Below, in pieces: positions 16,553-24,922 of a DNA stretch of 64,000 nt. Origin of the DNA: Mycobacterium sp. URHD0025 (GTDB lineage: Bacteria; Actinomycetota; Actinomycetes; Mycobacteriales; Mycobacteriaceae); assembly GCF_000426065.1 (NCBI RefSeq), contig NZ_KE384491.1, positions 522,280 through 586,279 on the forward strand. Reading direction: 5' to 3'. The notes under the pieces were generated by a model. That model did not search any database and had not been told where the DNA came from. It saw nothing but the letters and a program-made list of their open reading frames with translations. The number at the start of each line of letters is the position of its first letter. The first letter of the stretch is position 1. A program made the position numbers and the translations under genes.

Positions 16553-16933
16553 ATGACACCTGCCCAGCACTGGCGCGACCTACTCCGCGAGTCCCTGCTG
16601 TCGGCGCGCAAGTCCCGCGACGCCGCGAGCGTCGCCGCCCTCAGGTCGGCGCTGAGTGCAATCGACAACGCGGAGACTCCGCCGGCCGACCAGACCGATA
16701 CCCGCATCGGTGGACCGATTGCGGGTGCGGTGTCCGGTGTGGGTTCGACAGAGGTCGCCCGCCGGGTGCTCGGTGACTCCGAGATTCGCGGCCTTGTTCA
16801 GGCCGAGATCGATGAACGACTCACGGCGGCAGACCAATACCTCACGAACGGGCATCACGAACGCGCAGCGGACCTGCAATCGCAGGCCGCCGTCCTGAGG
16901 CAGGTGCTCAGCCAAACGCCGGAGGTTGTCTGA
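16553..16933 (+). CDS. GatB/YqeY domain protein
   Basis: 126-residue protein of the YqeY family, related to the tRNA-binding tail of GatB. It is helical, with LRSALSAIDNAE near residue 35, a G-rich loop, and ARRVLGDSEIRGLVQAEIDE and HHERAADLQSQAAVLRQVL in the second half. The function of stand-alone YqeY proteins is unclear; a tRNA link is inferred from GatB. It lies 21 bp upstream of ligB and is probably co-transcribed. Confidence 0.78.
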   Translation: MTPAQHWRDLLRESLLSARKSRDAASVAALRSALSAIDNAETPPADQTDTRIGGPIAGAVSGVGSTEVARRVLGDSEIRGLVQAEIDERLTAADQYLTNGHHERAADLQSQAAVLRQVLSQTPEVV

Positions 16934-16954
16934 GCCCCGTGGCACGCTGAACAC

Positions 16955-18478
16955 GTGTTGCTCGCCGACGTTGCCGCCGCATCTGCCGACATCGCGGGTA
17001 CCTCGGCGCGGCTGGCCAAGATCGACCGCATCGCGGCCCTGCTGGCCCGAACCGCCGCCGAGGGCGACGCCCGCACCGTCGCCGTGACGGTGTCCTGGCT
17101 GTCCGGAGAACTCCCCCAACGCCAGATCGGCGTCGGGTGGGCGGCGCTGCGTTCATTGCCGACACCGGCCGAGATCCCCACGTTGACCGTCACCGGCGTC
17201 GACTCCGCCTTCACCGAGATCAAGGGGATCACGGGCAAGGGCTCGCAGTCCCTGCGAGCCGAGTTGGTGCGGGGCCTTTTCGCCGCGGCGACGGACACGG
17301 AGCAGACCTTTTTGCGGCGCCTCCTCGGCGGCGAACTGCGCCAGGGCGCCCTGGCCGGGGTGATGGCCGACGCGGTCGCCCGCGCCTCCGGCATCCCCGC
17401 GGCCGAGGTCCGGCGCGCCGCGATGCTCGCCGGCGATCTGCCCGCCGTGGCGGCCGCGGCGGCCACGGGTGGCAGTGATGCCCTGGCGAAGTTCCAGCTG
17501 CAGGTCGGTCGTCCGGTTGGCCCGATGCTCGCGCAGACCGCGACCGGGGTGGCCGATGCCCTCGAACGGCTCGGCGGCACAGCAATTTTGGAGGCCAAGC
17601 TCGATGGCGCCCGCGTACAGATCCACCGCAAGGGATCCGAAGTCTCGGTGTTCACGCGCAGCCTCGACGATGTCACCCATCGCCTGCCCGAGGTGGTCGC
17701 GGCGACACTGGCCTTGACGGCCACCGATCTGATCGCCGACGCGGAGGCCATCGCGCTGCGCCCGGACAACCGTCCGCAACCCTTTCAGGTCACTGCCGCG
17801 AGGTTCGGCCGTAAGAACCCGAACGATCTCGAACCGTTGTCGGTGTTCTTCTTCGATCTACTGCACGTCGACGGCCAGGATCTGCTCGATCAGCCCACCG
17901 AGCAGCGGCTGGCCGCCCTCGACGCGCTGATACCGCAAGACCGGCGCGTAGACCGAGTGGTCACCACCGACGCCGCCGTGGCACAGGAGTTTCTGGACCG
18001 GACTCTGGCCGCCGGGCACGAGGGGGTGATGGCAAAGGCGCCGACGGCGCCGTACGAGGCCGGCCGCCGCGGCGCCGGCTGGCTCAAGGTCAAGCCCGTG
18101 CACACGCTGGATCTGGTGGTGCTGGGGGTCGAGCGGGGGTCGGGGCGACGCACCGGCAAGCTCTCCAACATCCACCTGGGCGCCAGAGACCCGGACACCG
18201 GCGGATTCGTGATGCTGGGCAAGACGTTCAAGGGCATGACCGACGCGATGCTGGCGTGGCAGACCGAGCGCTTCCACGAACTGCGGGTGGACGACGACGG
18301 CTGGCTGGTGACCGTTCGGCCCGAGCAGGTCGTCGAGATCGCCTTCGACGGCGTCCAGCGGTCGAGCCGTTACCCGGGCGGCGTCGCCTTGCGCTTCGCC
18401 AGGGTGCTGCGGTACCGCGACGACAAGACTCCCGACGAGGCGGACACGATCGACGCCGTCCGCGCATTCCTCACCTGA
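16955..18478 (+). CDS. ligB: ATP-dependent DNA ligase LigB
   Basis: 507-residue ligase, the same length as Rv3062 LigB. The N-terminal domain is followed by the nucleotidyltransferase core with active-site lysine in ILEAKLDGARVQIHRKG (about residue 210). Further core motifs are FTRSLDDVTHRLPE, DAEAIAL, SVFFFDLLHVDG and EGVMAKAP, then LKVKPVHTLDLVVLGVE. It seals nicks using ATP and is dispensable in mycobacteria that have NAD-dependent LigA. Start is GTG 16955, short of a clear ribosome site. Confidence 0.95.
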   Translation: MLLADVAAASADIAGTSARLAKIDRIAALLARTAAEGDARTVAVTVSWLSGELPQRQIGVGWAALRSLPTPAEIPTLTVTGVDSAFTEIKGITGKGSQSLRAELVRGLFAAATDTEQTFLRRLLGGELRQGALAGVMADAVARASGIPAAEVRRAAMLAGDLPAVAAAAATGGSDALAKFQLQVGRPVGPMLAQTATGVADALERLGGTAILEAKLDGARVQIHRKGSEVSVFTRSLDDVTHRLPEVVAATLALTATDLIADAEAIALRPDNRPQPFQVTAARFGRKNPNDLEPLSVFFFDLLHVDGQDLLDQPTEQRLAALDALIPQDRRVDRVVTTDAAVAQEFLDRTLAAGHEGVMAKAPTAPYEAGRRGAGWLKVKPVHTLDLVVLGVERGSGRRTGKLSNIHLGARDPDTGGFVMLGKTFKGMTDAMLAWQTERFHELRVDDDGWLVTVRPEQVVEIAFDGVQRSSRYPGGVALRFARVLRYRDDKTPDEADTIDAVRAFLT

Positions 18479-18484
18479 CCTGTC

Positions 18485-18516
18485 CCCGGTTTCCTGGTTA
18501 GGGTGCGGAAACCGGG
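18485..18516 (+). terminator. Hairpin terminator after ligB
   Basis: CCCGGTTTCC (18485-18494) and GGAAACCGGG (18507-18516) form a perfect 10-bp stem with a 12-nt loop, starting 7 bp after the ligB stop. It separates ligB from cstA. Confidence 0.65.
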
Positions 18517-18591
18517 ATTCGATGCCACGCGGTTTGGCTCGATGAAAGGATTCAGGCGACGCGTATGACACTGGGCAAGCAAGGAGAAACC

Positions 18592-20898
18592 GTGGCAACA
18601 CCGGATGCCCCACCGGCGGATCGCATCGAGGAGCACGACGGCGACATCACCTACATCCGCACCAGCAAAGAACTTCCGCCGGTCGCGATCGTCGACCGCT
18701 CGCCCATCACCGCCAGACACAAGGCCATCTTCGCCACCGTCGCCGTACTGGGCGCGATCGCCTGGGCGGTGATCGCGTTCTTCCGCGGGGAGACGGTCAA
18801 CGCGGTGTGGTTCGTGATCGCCGCGATCTGCACCTATGTCATCGGCTTCCGGTTCTACGCCCGGCTGATCGAGATGAAGATCGTCCGGCCCCGTGACGAA
18901 AATGCCACCCCGGCAGAGCTATTCGACAACGGTACGGATTACATGCCGACCGATCGGCGGGTGCTGTTCGGTCATCACTTCGCCGCGATCGCCGGCGCCG
19001 GTCCGCTGGTCGGCCCGGTGCTGGCCATGCAGATGGGCTATCTGCCCGGAACGATCTGGATCATCATCGGCGCCGTGGTGGCCGGTTGCGTCCAGGACTA
19101 CCTGGTGCTGTCCATCTCGGTGCGCCGCCGTGGCCGTTCGCTCGGGCAGATGGCGCGTGACGAGCTCGGCGTGGTCGGCGGTGTCGCGGCGATCGTCGGC
19201 GTGCTGGTCATCATGGTGATCCTGCTGGCGGTGCTGGCCCTGGTCGTGGTCAACGCGCTGGCCGAAAGCCCATGGGGCGTCTTCTCGATCGCGATGACGA
19301 TCCCGATCGCCATCTTCATGGGCCTGTACCTGAGGTTCTTCCGCCCCGGCCGGGTGTCGGAAGTGTCGCTCATCGGCGTCACGCTGCTGCTGCTCGCGGT
19401 GATCTCCGGCGGCTGGGTGGCCGAAACATCCTGGGGTGCCGACTGGTTCACGCTCTCGAAGGTCACGCTGTCGTGGTGCATCATCATCTACGGCCTGGCT
19501 GCCTCGGTGTTGCCGGTCTGGTTCCTGCTGGCCCCGCGTGATTACTTGTCGACATTCATGAAAGTCGGCACCATCGCGCTGTTGGCCGTGGGCATCCTCA
19601 TCGCCCGGCCGGTGATGCAGGCGCCCGCGATCTCCCAGTTCGCCGCGAGCGGCACCGGCCCCGTGTTCGCCGGCTCGTTGTTCCCGTTCCTGTTCATCAC
19701 CATCGCCTGCGGTGCGCTGTCGGGCTTTCACGCGCTGATCTCCTCGGGCACCACGCCCAAGCTCTTGGAGAAGGAAAGCCAGATGCGGCTGATCGGCTAC
19801 GGCGGCATGCTCACCGAGTCGTTCGTCGCGATCATGGCCCTGATCACCGCGGCCATCCTCAACCAGCACCTGTACTTCGCGATCAATGCACCGACCGCCT
19901 CCACAGGGACGACCGCGCAGACGGCGGCCGAGTACGTCAACGGCCTTGGCCTGTCCGGTCAGCCGATCACCGCGCAGGAGATCACCGCCGCGGCCGACGG
20001 CGTGGGTGAGCATTCCATCGTGTCCCGCACCGGCGGTGCGCCGACTCTGGCCTTCGGTATGTCCGAGGTGCTGCACCAGGTGTTCGGCGGGGAAAGCCTG
20101 AAGGCCTTCTGGTACCACTTCGCGATCATGTTCGAGGCGTTGTTCATCCTCACCACGGTCGACGCCGGCACTCGGGTCGCACGGTTCATGCTGTCTGACG
20201 GTCTTGGCAATCTCGGTGGCCCGCTGAAGAAGCTGCAGAACCCCAGCTGGCGAGTGGGCGCCTGGGCCTGCAGCGTCATCGTGGTCGCGGCGTGGGGTTC
20301 GATTCTGCTGATGGGCGTCACCGACCCGCTGGGCGGCATCAACACCTTGTTCCCTCTGTTCGGCATTGCCAACCAGCTGCTGGCGGCGATCGCGTTGACC
20401 GTCGTCACCGTGGTGGTGATCAAGCGCGGCTTGGTGAAGTGGGCGTGGATTCCGGGGCTTCCGCTGCTGTGGGATCTGACGGTGACGATGACGGCATCCT
20501 GGCAGAAGATCTTCTCGGCCGACCCGAAAGTTGGTTACTGGAAGCAGCATTCACAGTACGTCGCGGCGCAGGAGGCCGGAAAGTCGACTTTCGGCGCGGC
20601 TAAGAACCCCGATCAGATCGACGCGGTCATCCGCAACACCTTCATCCAGGGCACCCTGTCGGTGGTCTTCGCGGTGCTGGTGCTGATCGTGTTCGTCGCG
20701 GGCGTGGTGATGGCACTGCAAGCGCTGCGAGGGGCCGGCCGGCCGCTGGCGGTGGACGAGGAAGTGCCCTCGCGCCTTTTCGCGCCCTCGGGCCTGATCA
20801 CCACATCGGCCGAGAAGGAGGTGCAGAAACAGTGGGACGCCTTGCCCGGAGGACACGCCGAGCCGCACGCCACATCGGGTGGTACTGGTCAACATTGA
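18592..20898 (+). CDS. cstA: Carbon starvation protein CstA (peptide/pyruvate transporter family)
   Basis: 768-residue polytopic membrane protein with many hydrophobic segments, matching Rv3063. Diagnostic stretches include FGHHFAAIAGAGPLVGPVLA, VQDYLVLSISVRRRGRSLGQ, CGALSGFHALISSGTTPK and TVDAGTRVARFMLSD. GTG 18592 is chosen because AAGGAG lies 7 nt upstream and the N terminus aligns with the M. tuberculosis protein; an ATG at 18565 is possible. CstA proteins take up peptides or pyruvate under starvation. The small YbdD gene overlapping its end is the usual partner. Confidence 0.94.
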   Translation: MATPDAPPADRIEEHDGDITYIRTSKELPPVAIVDRSPITARHKAIFATVAVLGAIAWAVIAFFRGETVNAVWFVIAAICTYVIGFRFYARLIEMKIVRPRDENATPAELFDNGTDYMPTDRRVLFGHHFAAIAGAGPLVGPVLAMQMGYLPGTIWIIIGAVVAGCVQDYLVLSISVRRRGRSLGQMARDELGVVGGVAAIVGVLVIMVILLAVLALVVVNALAESPWGVFSIAMTIPIAIFMGLYLRFFRPGRVSEVSLIGVTLLLLAVISGGWVAETSWGADWFTLSKVTLSWCIIIYGLAASVLPVWFLLAPRDYLSTFMKVGTIALLAVGILIARPVMQAPAISQFAASGTGPVFAGSLFPFLFITIACGALSGFHALISSGTTPKLLEKESQMRLIGYGGMLTESFVAIMALITAAILNQHLYFAINAPTASTGTTAQTAAEYVNGLGLSGQPITAQEITAAADGVGEHSIVSRTGGAPTLAFGMSEVLHQVFGGESLKAFWYHFAIMFEALFILTTVDAGTRVARFMLSDGLGNLGGPLKKLQNPSWRVGAWACSVIVVAAWGSILLMGVTDPLGGINTLFPLFGIANQLLAAIALTVVTVVVIKRGLVKWAWIPGLPLLWDLTVTMTASWQKIFSADPKVGYWKQHSQYVAAQEAGKSTFGAAKNPDQIDAVIRNTFIQGTLSVVFAVLVLIVFVAGVVMALQALRGAGRPLAVDEEVPSRLFAPSGLITTSAEKEVQKQWDALPGGHAEPHATSGGTGQH

Positions 20899-21035
20899 TG
20901 GGCGACAACCACTATCGCCGCTACGTCGCGCACCGCGAACGTACCCACCCCGGTGAGCCGGTGCTGTCCGAGCGGGATTACTGGAAGATGCGGCACCGCC
21001 ATACGGAGGCCAATCCGGGCGCGCGCTGCTGCTGA
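20832..21035 (+). CDS. YbdD/YjiX family small protein (CstA partner)
   Basis: 67-residue protein with the family core WYWSTLMGDNHYRRYVAHRE, then PVLSERDYWKMRHRHTEANP and a terminal CC. Proteins of this family are encoded right after cstA/btsT genes and are needed for transport in enterobacteria. Start GTG 20832 overlaps cstA by 67 bp; a later start at ATG 20898 (in MGDNHYRR) would remove the WYWSTL segment conserved in the family, so the longer form is favoured. Confidence 0.85.
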   Translation: MGRLARRTRRAARHIGWYWSTLMGDNHYRRYVAHRERTHPGEPVLSERDYWKMRHRHTEANPGARCC

Positions 21036-21081
21036 GCGACGAATGTGCTGATGGCCTGGCCTGAAGCCGTCGCGTCCGGCT

Positions 21082-21102
21082 AAACTGTCGTCCATACGGT
21101 AA
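21082..21102. promoter_or_regulatory. Regulon operator site A (TTACnGTAA-type palindrome)
   Basis: AAACTGTCG, three bases, ATACGGTAA. Core half-sites ACTGT (21084) and ACGGT (21096) start 12 bp apart. It matches 12 of 18 arm positions of the perfect site at 43622-43642. It lies 25 bp before the amidohydrolase start and marks the left edge of the catabolic island. Confidence 0.55.
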
Positions 21103-21126
21103 GGCCGTCGTGAATGGAGTGCGTTC

Positions 21127-22413
21127 GTGAACAAAGACGACATGATCCTGATCAGCGTGGACGATCACATCGTCGAACCGCCTGACATGTTCAAGAATCA
21201 CCTTCCCAAGAAGTACGCCGATGAGGCCCCGCGTCTGGTGCACAACCCGGACGGCAGCGACACCTGGCAGTTCCGCGACATCGTCATTCCCAACGTCGCA
21301 CTGAACGCGGTCGCCGGCCGGCCCAAGGAGGAATACGGCCTGGAACCCCAGGGCCTCGACGAGATCCGCAAGGGCTGCTTCAACGTCGACGAGCGCGTCA
21401 AGGACATGAACGCCGGCGGCATCCTCGGCTCCATCTGCTTCCCGTCCTTCCCCGGCTTCGCCGGCCGCCTGTTCGCCACCGAGGATCCGGAGTTCTCCCT
21501 GGCTCTCGTCCAGGCCTACAACGACTGGCACATCGATGAATGGTGCGGCGCCTACCCCGCCCGCTTCATCCCCATGGCGTTGCCGGTGATCTGGGATGCC
21601 GAGGCGTGTGCCGCCGAGGTCCGCCGGGTGTCGAAGAAGGGCGTGCACGCCCTGACGTTCAGTGAGAACCCGGCGGCGATGGGTTATCCCAGTTTCCACG
21701 ACGATTACTGGACTCCGCTGTGGAAGGCGTTGTGCGACACCAACACCGTGCTCAACGTGCACATCGGATCCTCGGGCAAGCTGGCCATCACCGCACCGGA
21801 CGCGCCGCTGGACGTGATGATCACCCTACAGCCGATGAACATCGTGCAGGCCGCCGCGGATCTGTTGTGGTCCAAGCCCATCAAGGATTATCCGGATCTC
21901 AAGATCGGGCTGTCCGAGGGCGGCACCGGCTGGATTCCGTATTTCCTGGAGCGCGTCGACCGCACCTATGAGATGCACTCGACCTGGACGCACCAGAACT
22001 TCGGCGGCAAGCTGCCCAGCGAAGTGTTCCGCGAGCACTTCCTGACCTGCTTCATCTCCGACCCGGTCGGCGTGGCACTGCGCGACAAGATCGGCATCGA
22101 CAACATCAGCTGGGAGGCCGACTACCCGCACAGCGACTCGATGTGGCCGGGCGCCCCAGAGGAGTTGTGGGACGTGCTGACCGAGAACAACGTGCCCGAC
22201 GACGACATCAACAAGATGACGTACGAGAATGCGATGCGCTGGTACTCGTTCGATCCGTTCACCCACATCTCACGCGAGCAGGCCACCGTCGGCGCGCTGC
22301 GCAAATCCGCCGAGGGTCACGATGTTTCGATCCAGGCGCTGAGTCACCACGAGCAGGGCACCCGCGGCGATGCGCTGCAGGCCGCGGCGCGGGGCAACTC
22401 GGGCAGCGAGTAG
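21127..22413 (+). CDS. Amidohydrolase-2 family metal-dependent hydrolase/decarboxylase
   Basis: 428-residue TIM-barrel protein of the aminocarboxymuconate-semialdehyde-decarboxylase-like group. The N-terminal metal motif is ISVDDHIVEPPDMF (D-x-H), a second histidine is in VLNVHIGSSG, and the C-terminal aspartate is in WEADYPHSDSMWPG. Mycobacterial members of this group are common in catabolic clusters, and their substrates are mostly unknown. It has its own promoter with an operator of the shared regulon and ends at a convergent hairpin. Confidence 0.85.
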   Translation: MNKDDMILISVDDHIVEPPDMFKNHLPKKYADEAPRLVHNPDGSDTWQFRDIVIPNVALNAVAGRPKEEYGLEPQGLDEIRKGCFNVDERVKDMNAGGILGSICFPSFPGFAGRLFATEDPEFSLALVQAYNDWHIDEWCGAYPARFIPMALPVIWDAEACAAEVRRVSKKGVHALTFSENPAAMGYPSFHDDYWTPLWKALCDTNTVLNVHIGSSGKLAITAPDAPLDVMITLQPMNIVQAAADLLWSKPIKDYPDLKIGLSEGGTGWIPYFLERVDRTYEMHSTWTHQNFGGKLPSEVFREHFLTCFISDPVGVALRDKIGIDNISWEADYPHSDSMWPGAPEELWDVLTENNVPDDDINKMTYENAMRWYSFDPFTHISREQATVGALRKSAEGHDVSIQALSHHEQGTRGDALQAAARGNSGSE

Positions 22414-22434
22414 ACGCGCCTCCATTTTTCCCGC

Positions 22435-22490
22435 GAGCAGACGCAAAACTGTCCCTTTCCGCTCGGAAAGGGACAGTTTTGCGTCTGCTC
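22435..22490. repeat. Dispersed intergenic hairpin, family 1 (copy b)
   Basis: Perfect 27-bp arms (22435-22461 and 22464-22490). The outer part is GAGCAGACGCAAAA and the inner part CTGTCCCTTTCCG. It lies between the convergent amidohydrolase and P450 genes and is the most stable copy, expected to act as a bidirectional terminator. Confidence 0.85.
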
Positions 22491-22499
22491 GGCGAACTC

Positions 22500-23735
22500 T
22501 CAGCGCAGGGAATACCGCACCGGCAGGTGCTTGAGCCCGCCGACGAACGTCGTGGCCATGTGCTGCGGTACGCCGACGAGCTCTGCGGAACGCAACCGCG
22601 GTAGCAGCTCGGAGAAAAAGCTGTTGATCTCCATCCGGGCCAGTGCCGCGCCCAGGCAGAAATGCACACCGTAGCCGAACGCGATGTGTTTGTTGGGATC
22701 TCGCCCGACATCGAAGCAGAACGGATCGACGAAGACGTCCTCATCGCGGTTACCCGAGACATAGGACAGCAGCACCGACTCGCCCTTCGCGATGCGTACA
22801 CCACGAATCTCGTAGTCCTGTTGCGCGGTACGCATGAACTCCTTGACCGGTGTCGTCCACCGGACCATCTCCTCAACCGCGAGCGGCATCAGGCTCATGT
22901 CATTCTGCAGCCGGGCCAGTTGGTCGGGATTCTGCAGCAGCGCGTGCATGCCTCCAGAAATGCTGGCACTGCTGGTGTCGTGGCCGGCAGCGGCGATGAT
23001 CGCGTAGTAGGAAACGGTGTCGATATCGGACAGCGGCTCGCCGTCCAGCGTGGCGTTGGCGATCGTCGAAGCGAGGTCGTCGGTCGGATTCGCCCGACGC
23101 GAGGCGGTGAGTTCGGTGAAGTACTGGAACATCTCGAGCAGCGCCATGCCCTGCTCCTCCATGCTGGTGCCGCGCTTGAACTCGTCGTCGTCACTGCCGA
23201 ACAGCTCCTGGGTGAGCTTGAGCATGAATGCGAAGTCCGACTCGGGCACACCGAGCAGCGTCATGATCATGTACAGCGGATAGTTCACCGCGACCTGCTG
23301 CACGAAATCGCATTCCGGCCCCTCGTCGACCATTCTGTCGACGAACCGCTTGGCCAGTTCGTCCGCGCGATCCTTCAACGCGCGCATGGCCTTTGGCCGG
23401 AACCAGTTGGCTCCGATGGCTCGCAGGTCGCGATGTAGTGGGTCGTCCGTGTGGATCAACGTCCGGATTCCGATCGCAGCCTGCTGCTCGTCACCCTCGC
23501 GGGTGACCAATACCGGGCGCGGCGAGTTGGTGAAGATGTCGTTGGCACGCTCGATCTCCATGATGTCCGCGTGCTTGGTGATGGCCCAGAACGGGGCGTA
23601 CTCGGGTACCTCCACCCAGGACACCGGGGCGTTGGCCCGCAGGTGAGCCAGGTCCGCGTGCAATGTCACCTCGTCGGTGTACGCCGACGGGTTGGCGAAC
23701 ATTCTGGCGACATCGTCGATCGTGCGGACGGTCAT
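22500..23735 (-). CDS. Cytochrome P450 (bacterial class I type)
   Basis: 411-residue P450. I-helix AAAGHDTSSAS, ExxR in VEEMVRWTTP, and heme loop FGYGVHFCLGAALARME. ATG 23735 has GAGGAG upstream, and its ATGA overlaps the stop of the upstream LLM gene, so the two are translationally coupled. It resembles mycobacterial P450s acting on terpenoid, steroid or fatty substrates, but the family number cannot be set by eye. Transcribed from the operator-B promoter. Confidence 0.9.
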   Translation of the reverse strand: MTVRTIDDVARMFANPSAYTDEVTLHADLAHLRANAPVSWVEVPEYAPFWAITKHADIMEIERANDIFTNSPRPVLVTREGDEQQAAIGIRTLIHTDDPLHRDLRAIGANWFRPKAMRALKDRADELAKRFVDRMVDEGPECDFVQQVAVNYPLYMIMTLLGVPESDFAFMLKLTQELFGSDDDEFKRGTSMEEQGMALLEMFQYFTELTASRRANPTDDLASTIANATLDGEPLSDIDTVSYYAIIAAAGHDTSSASISGGMHALLQNPDQLARLQNDMSLMPLAVEEMVRWTTPVKEFMRTAQQDYEIRGVRIAKGESVLLSYVSGNRDEDVFVDPFCFDVGRDPNKHIAFGYGVHFCLGAALARMEINSFFSELLPRLRSAELVGVPQHMATTFVGGLKHLPVRYSLR

Positions 23736-24787
23736 ACGTTGCTCCTCACTGGCGGGCATTCTCGAAACTCCTGCAGCACCGCATTCACGGTGTCCGGGGA
23801 CACCGCGGCGGGAAAACCTGGCAGCACGCGGTCGATGACACCGTCGCAGCGGCGCCGCAACGCCGCGGCAAGTTCGGGGACCGGGGCGACAACGGCGAAG
23901 GCGTCGAGCACCTCGTCATCGATGAGCTCACCCATCGCGTCCCACTGACCGGCGAGTGACAGCCGGTGCAGTTCGGTGTGCAGATCGCCCCAGCCGTGCA
24001 GCTCCAAGACTTTGCGGTAGGCCGGCGTCGAGCCGTAGAAGGCGAGTTGTTTGCGGGTCGCGATCGACGCCGCGGCCATCTCCTGCTCGTCTACGCCGGT
24101 CACCAGGAACACCGGGCAGGACAACTCGAAGTCGGCGCGATCACGACCGCCACGGTCCATTCCGCGCTGCAACGCGACCGTGGTCACGTCGTCCAGATAG
24201 CGCCGGGTGGTGAATGCGTGGGCCAGCAGTCCGTCGGCCATCTCGCCGCACACTTCGGTCATCAGTTCCCCCACCGCGGCCAGGAACACCTTGGGGAACG
24301 GCAGGTCCGACGGTTCCGGGGTGAACATGGGCGTCATGATCTTGTGGGTGTAGAACTCCCCCTCGAACCGCAGCTTTGCACCATCGCGCCAGCATCCCCA
24401 AATCGCTTGCAGCGCTTCGATGTACTCGCGCATGCGGCGAGCCGGGTGGCTCCACGGCATACTGAATCGCTTTTCGATGTGCGGCTGGATCTGCGTGCCC
24501 AGCCCGAGGATGAAGCGTCCGCCCGAGTATGTCTGCAGATCCCAGCCCAGCTGGGCCATGGTCATCGGGTTGCGAGCGAAGGCGACGGCGATGCTGGTGC
24601 CTATCTGGATCTGCTCGGTGTGCTCGGCCGCAAGTGCCAGAGGCAGGAACGGGTCGTGGTTGATCTCTCCGGTCCAGCAGCCGTCATATCCGTGGGCTTC
24701 GAGCTCGCGGGCGGTCTGCGGCACCTCGGCCAGCCGACTGGGGATGCCGCGGTCGATCTTGACAACGCGGGGAACCGGTTCACTCAT
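23732..24787 (-). CDS. LLM-class F420-dependent oxidoreductase
   Basis: 351-residue luciferase-like monooxygenase/F420 family barrel. Typical stretches are HGYDGCWTGEINHDPFLPLA, IQIGTSIAVAFARNPMTMAQ and YSGGRFILGLGTQIQPHIEK. The family reduces or oxidises C=C or C-OH bonds with F420 or FMN; the cofactor is inferred from the mycobacterial context. It is the first gene of a two-gene unit with the P450 and is divergent from the carboxyltransferase gene across operator B. Confidence 0.87.
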   Translation of the reverse strand: MSEPVPRVVKIDRGIPSRLAEVPQTARELEAHGYDGCWTGEINHDPFLPLALAAEHTEQIQIGTSIAVAFARNPMTMAQLGWDLQTYSGGRFILGLGTQIQPHIEKRFSMPWSHPARRMREYIEALQAIWGCWRDGAKLRFEGEFYTHKIMTPMFTPEPSDLPFPKVFLAAVGELMTEVCGEMADGLLAHAFTTRRYLDDVTTVALQRGMDRGGRDRADFELSCPVFLVTGVDEQEMAAASIATRKQLAFYGSTPAYRKVLELHGWGDLHTELHRLSLAGQWDAMGELIDDEVLDAFAVVAPVPELAAALRRRCDGVIDRVLPGFPAAVSPDTVNAVLQEFRECPPVRSNV

Positions 24788-24847
24788 CGACGGTGCATTC
24801 CTTTGCCAGCTTGTTCCGCCGTGCGCAATCCGGACACCTCATCGACG

Positions 24848-24868
24848 CTACAGTAAGCAATTCAGTAT
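24848..24868. promoter_or_regulatory. Regulon operator site B
   Basis: CTACAGTAA, three bases, ATTCAGTAT. Half-site cores at 24850 and 24862 are 12 bp apart; 13 of 18 positions match the perfect site. It is shared by the divergent LLM-P450 unit (start 24787) and the carboxyltransferase gene (start 24923), roughly midway. Confidence 0.65.
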
Positions 24869-24922
24869 GGTCAACGAGGTTAGGCTACAAGCCAACCGCC
24901 GGTTCGAGAAGTGGGAGAGATT

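Noticed and set aside
18919..20550. 543-codon open frame on the minus strand opposite cstA
   Set aside because: His-, Arg- and Asp-rich, low-complexity translation with no domain; shadow of cstA.
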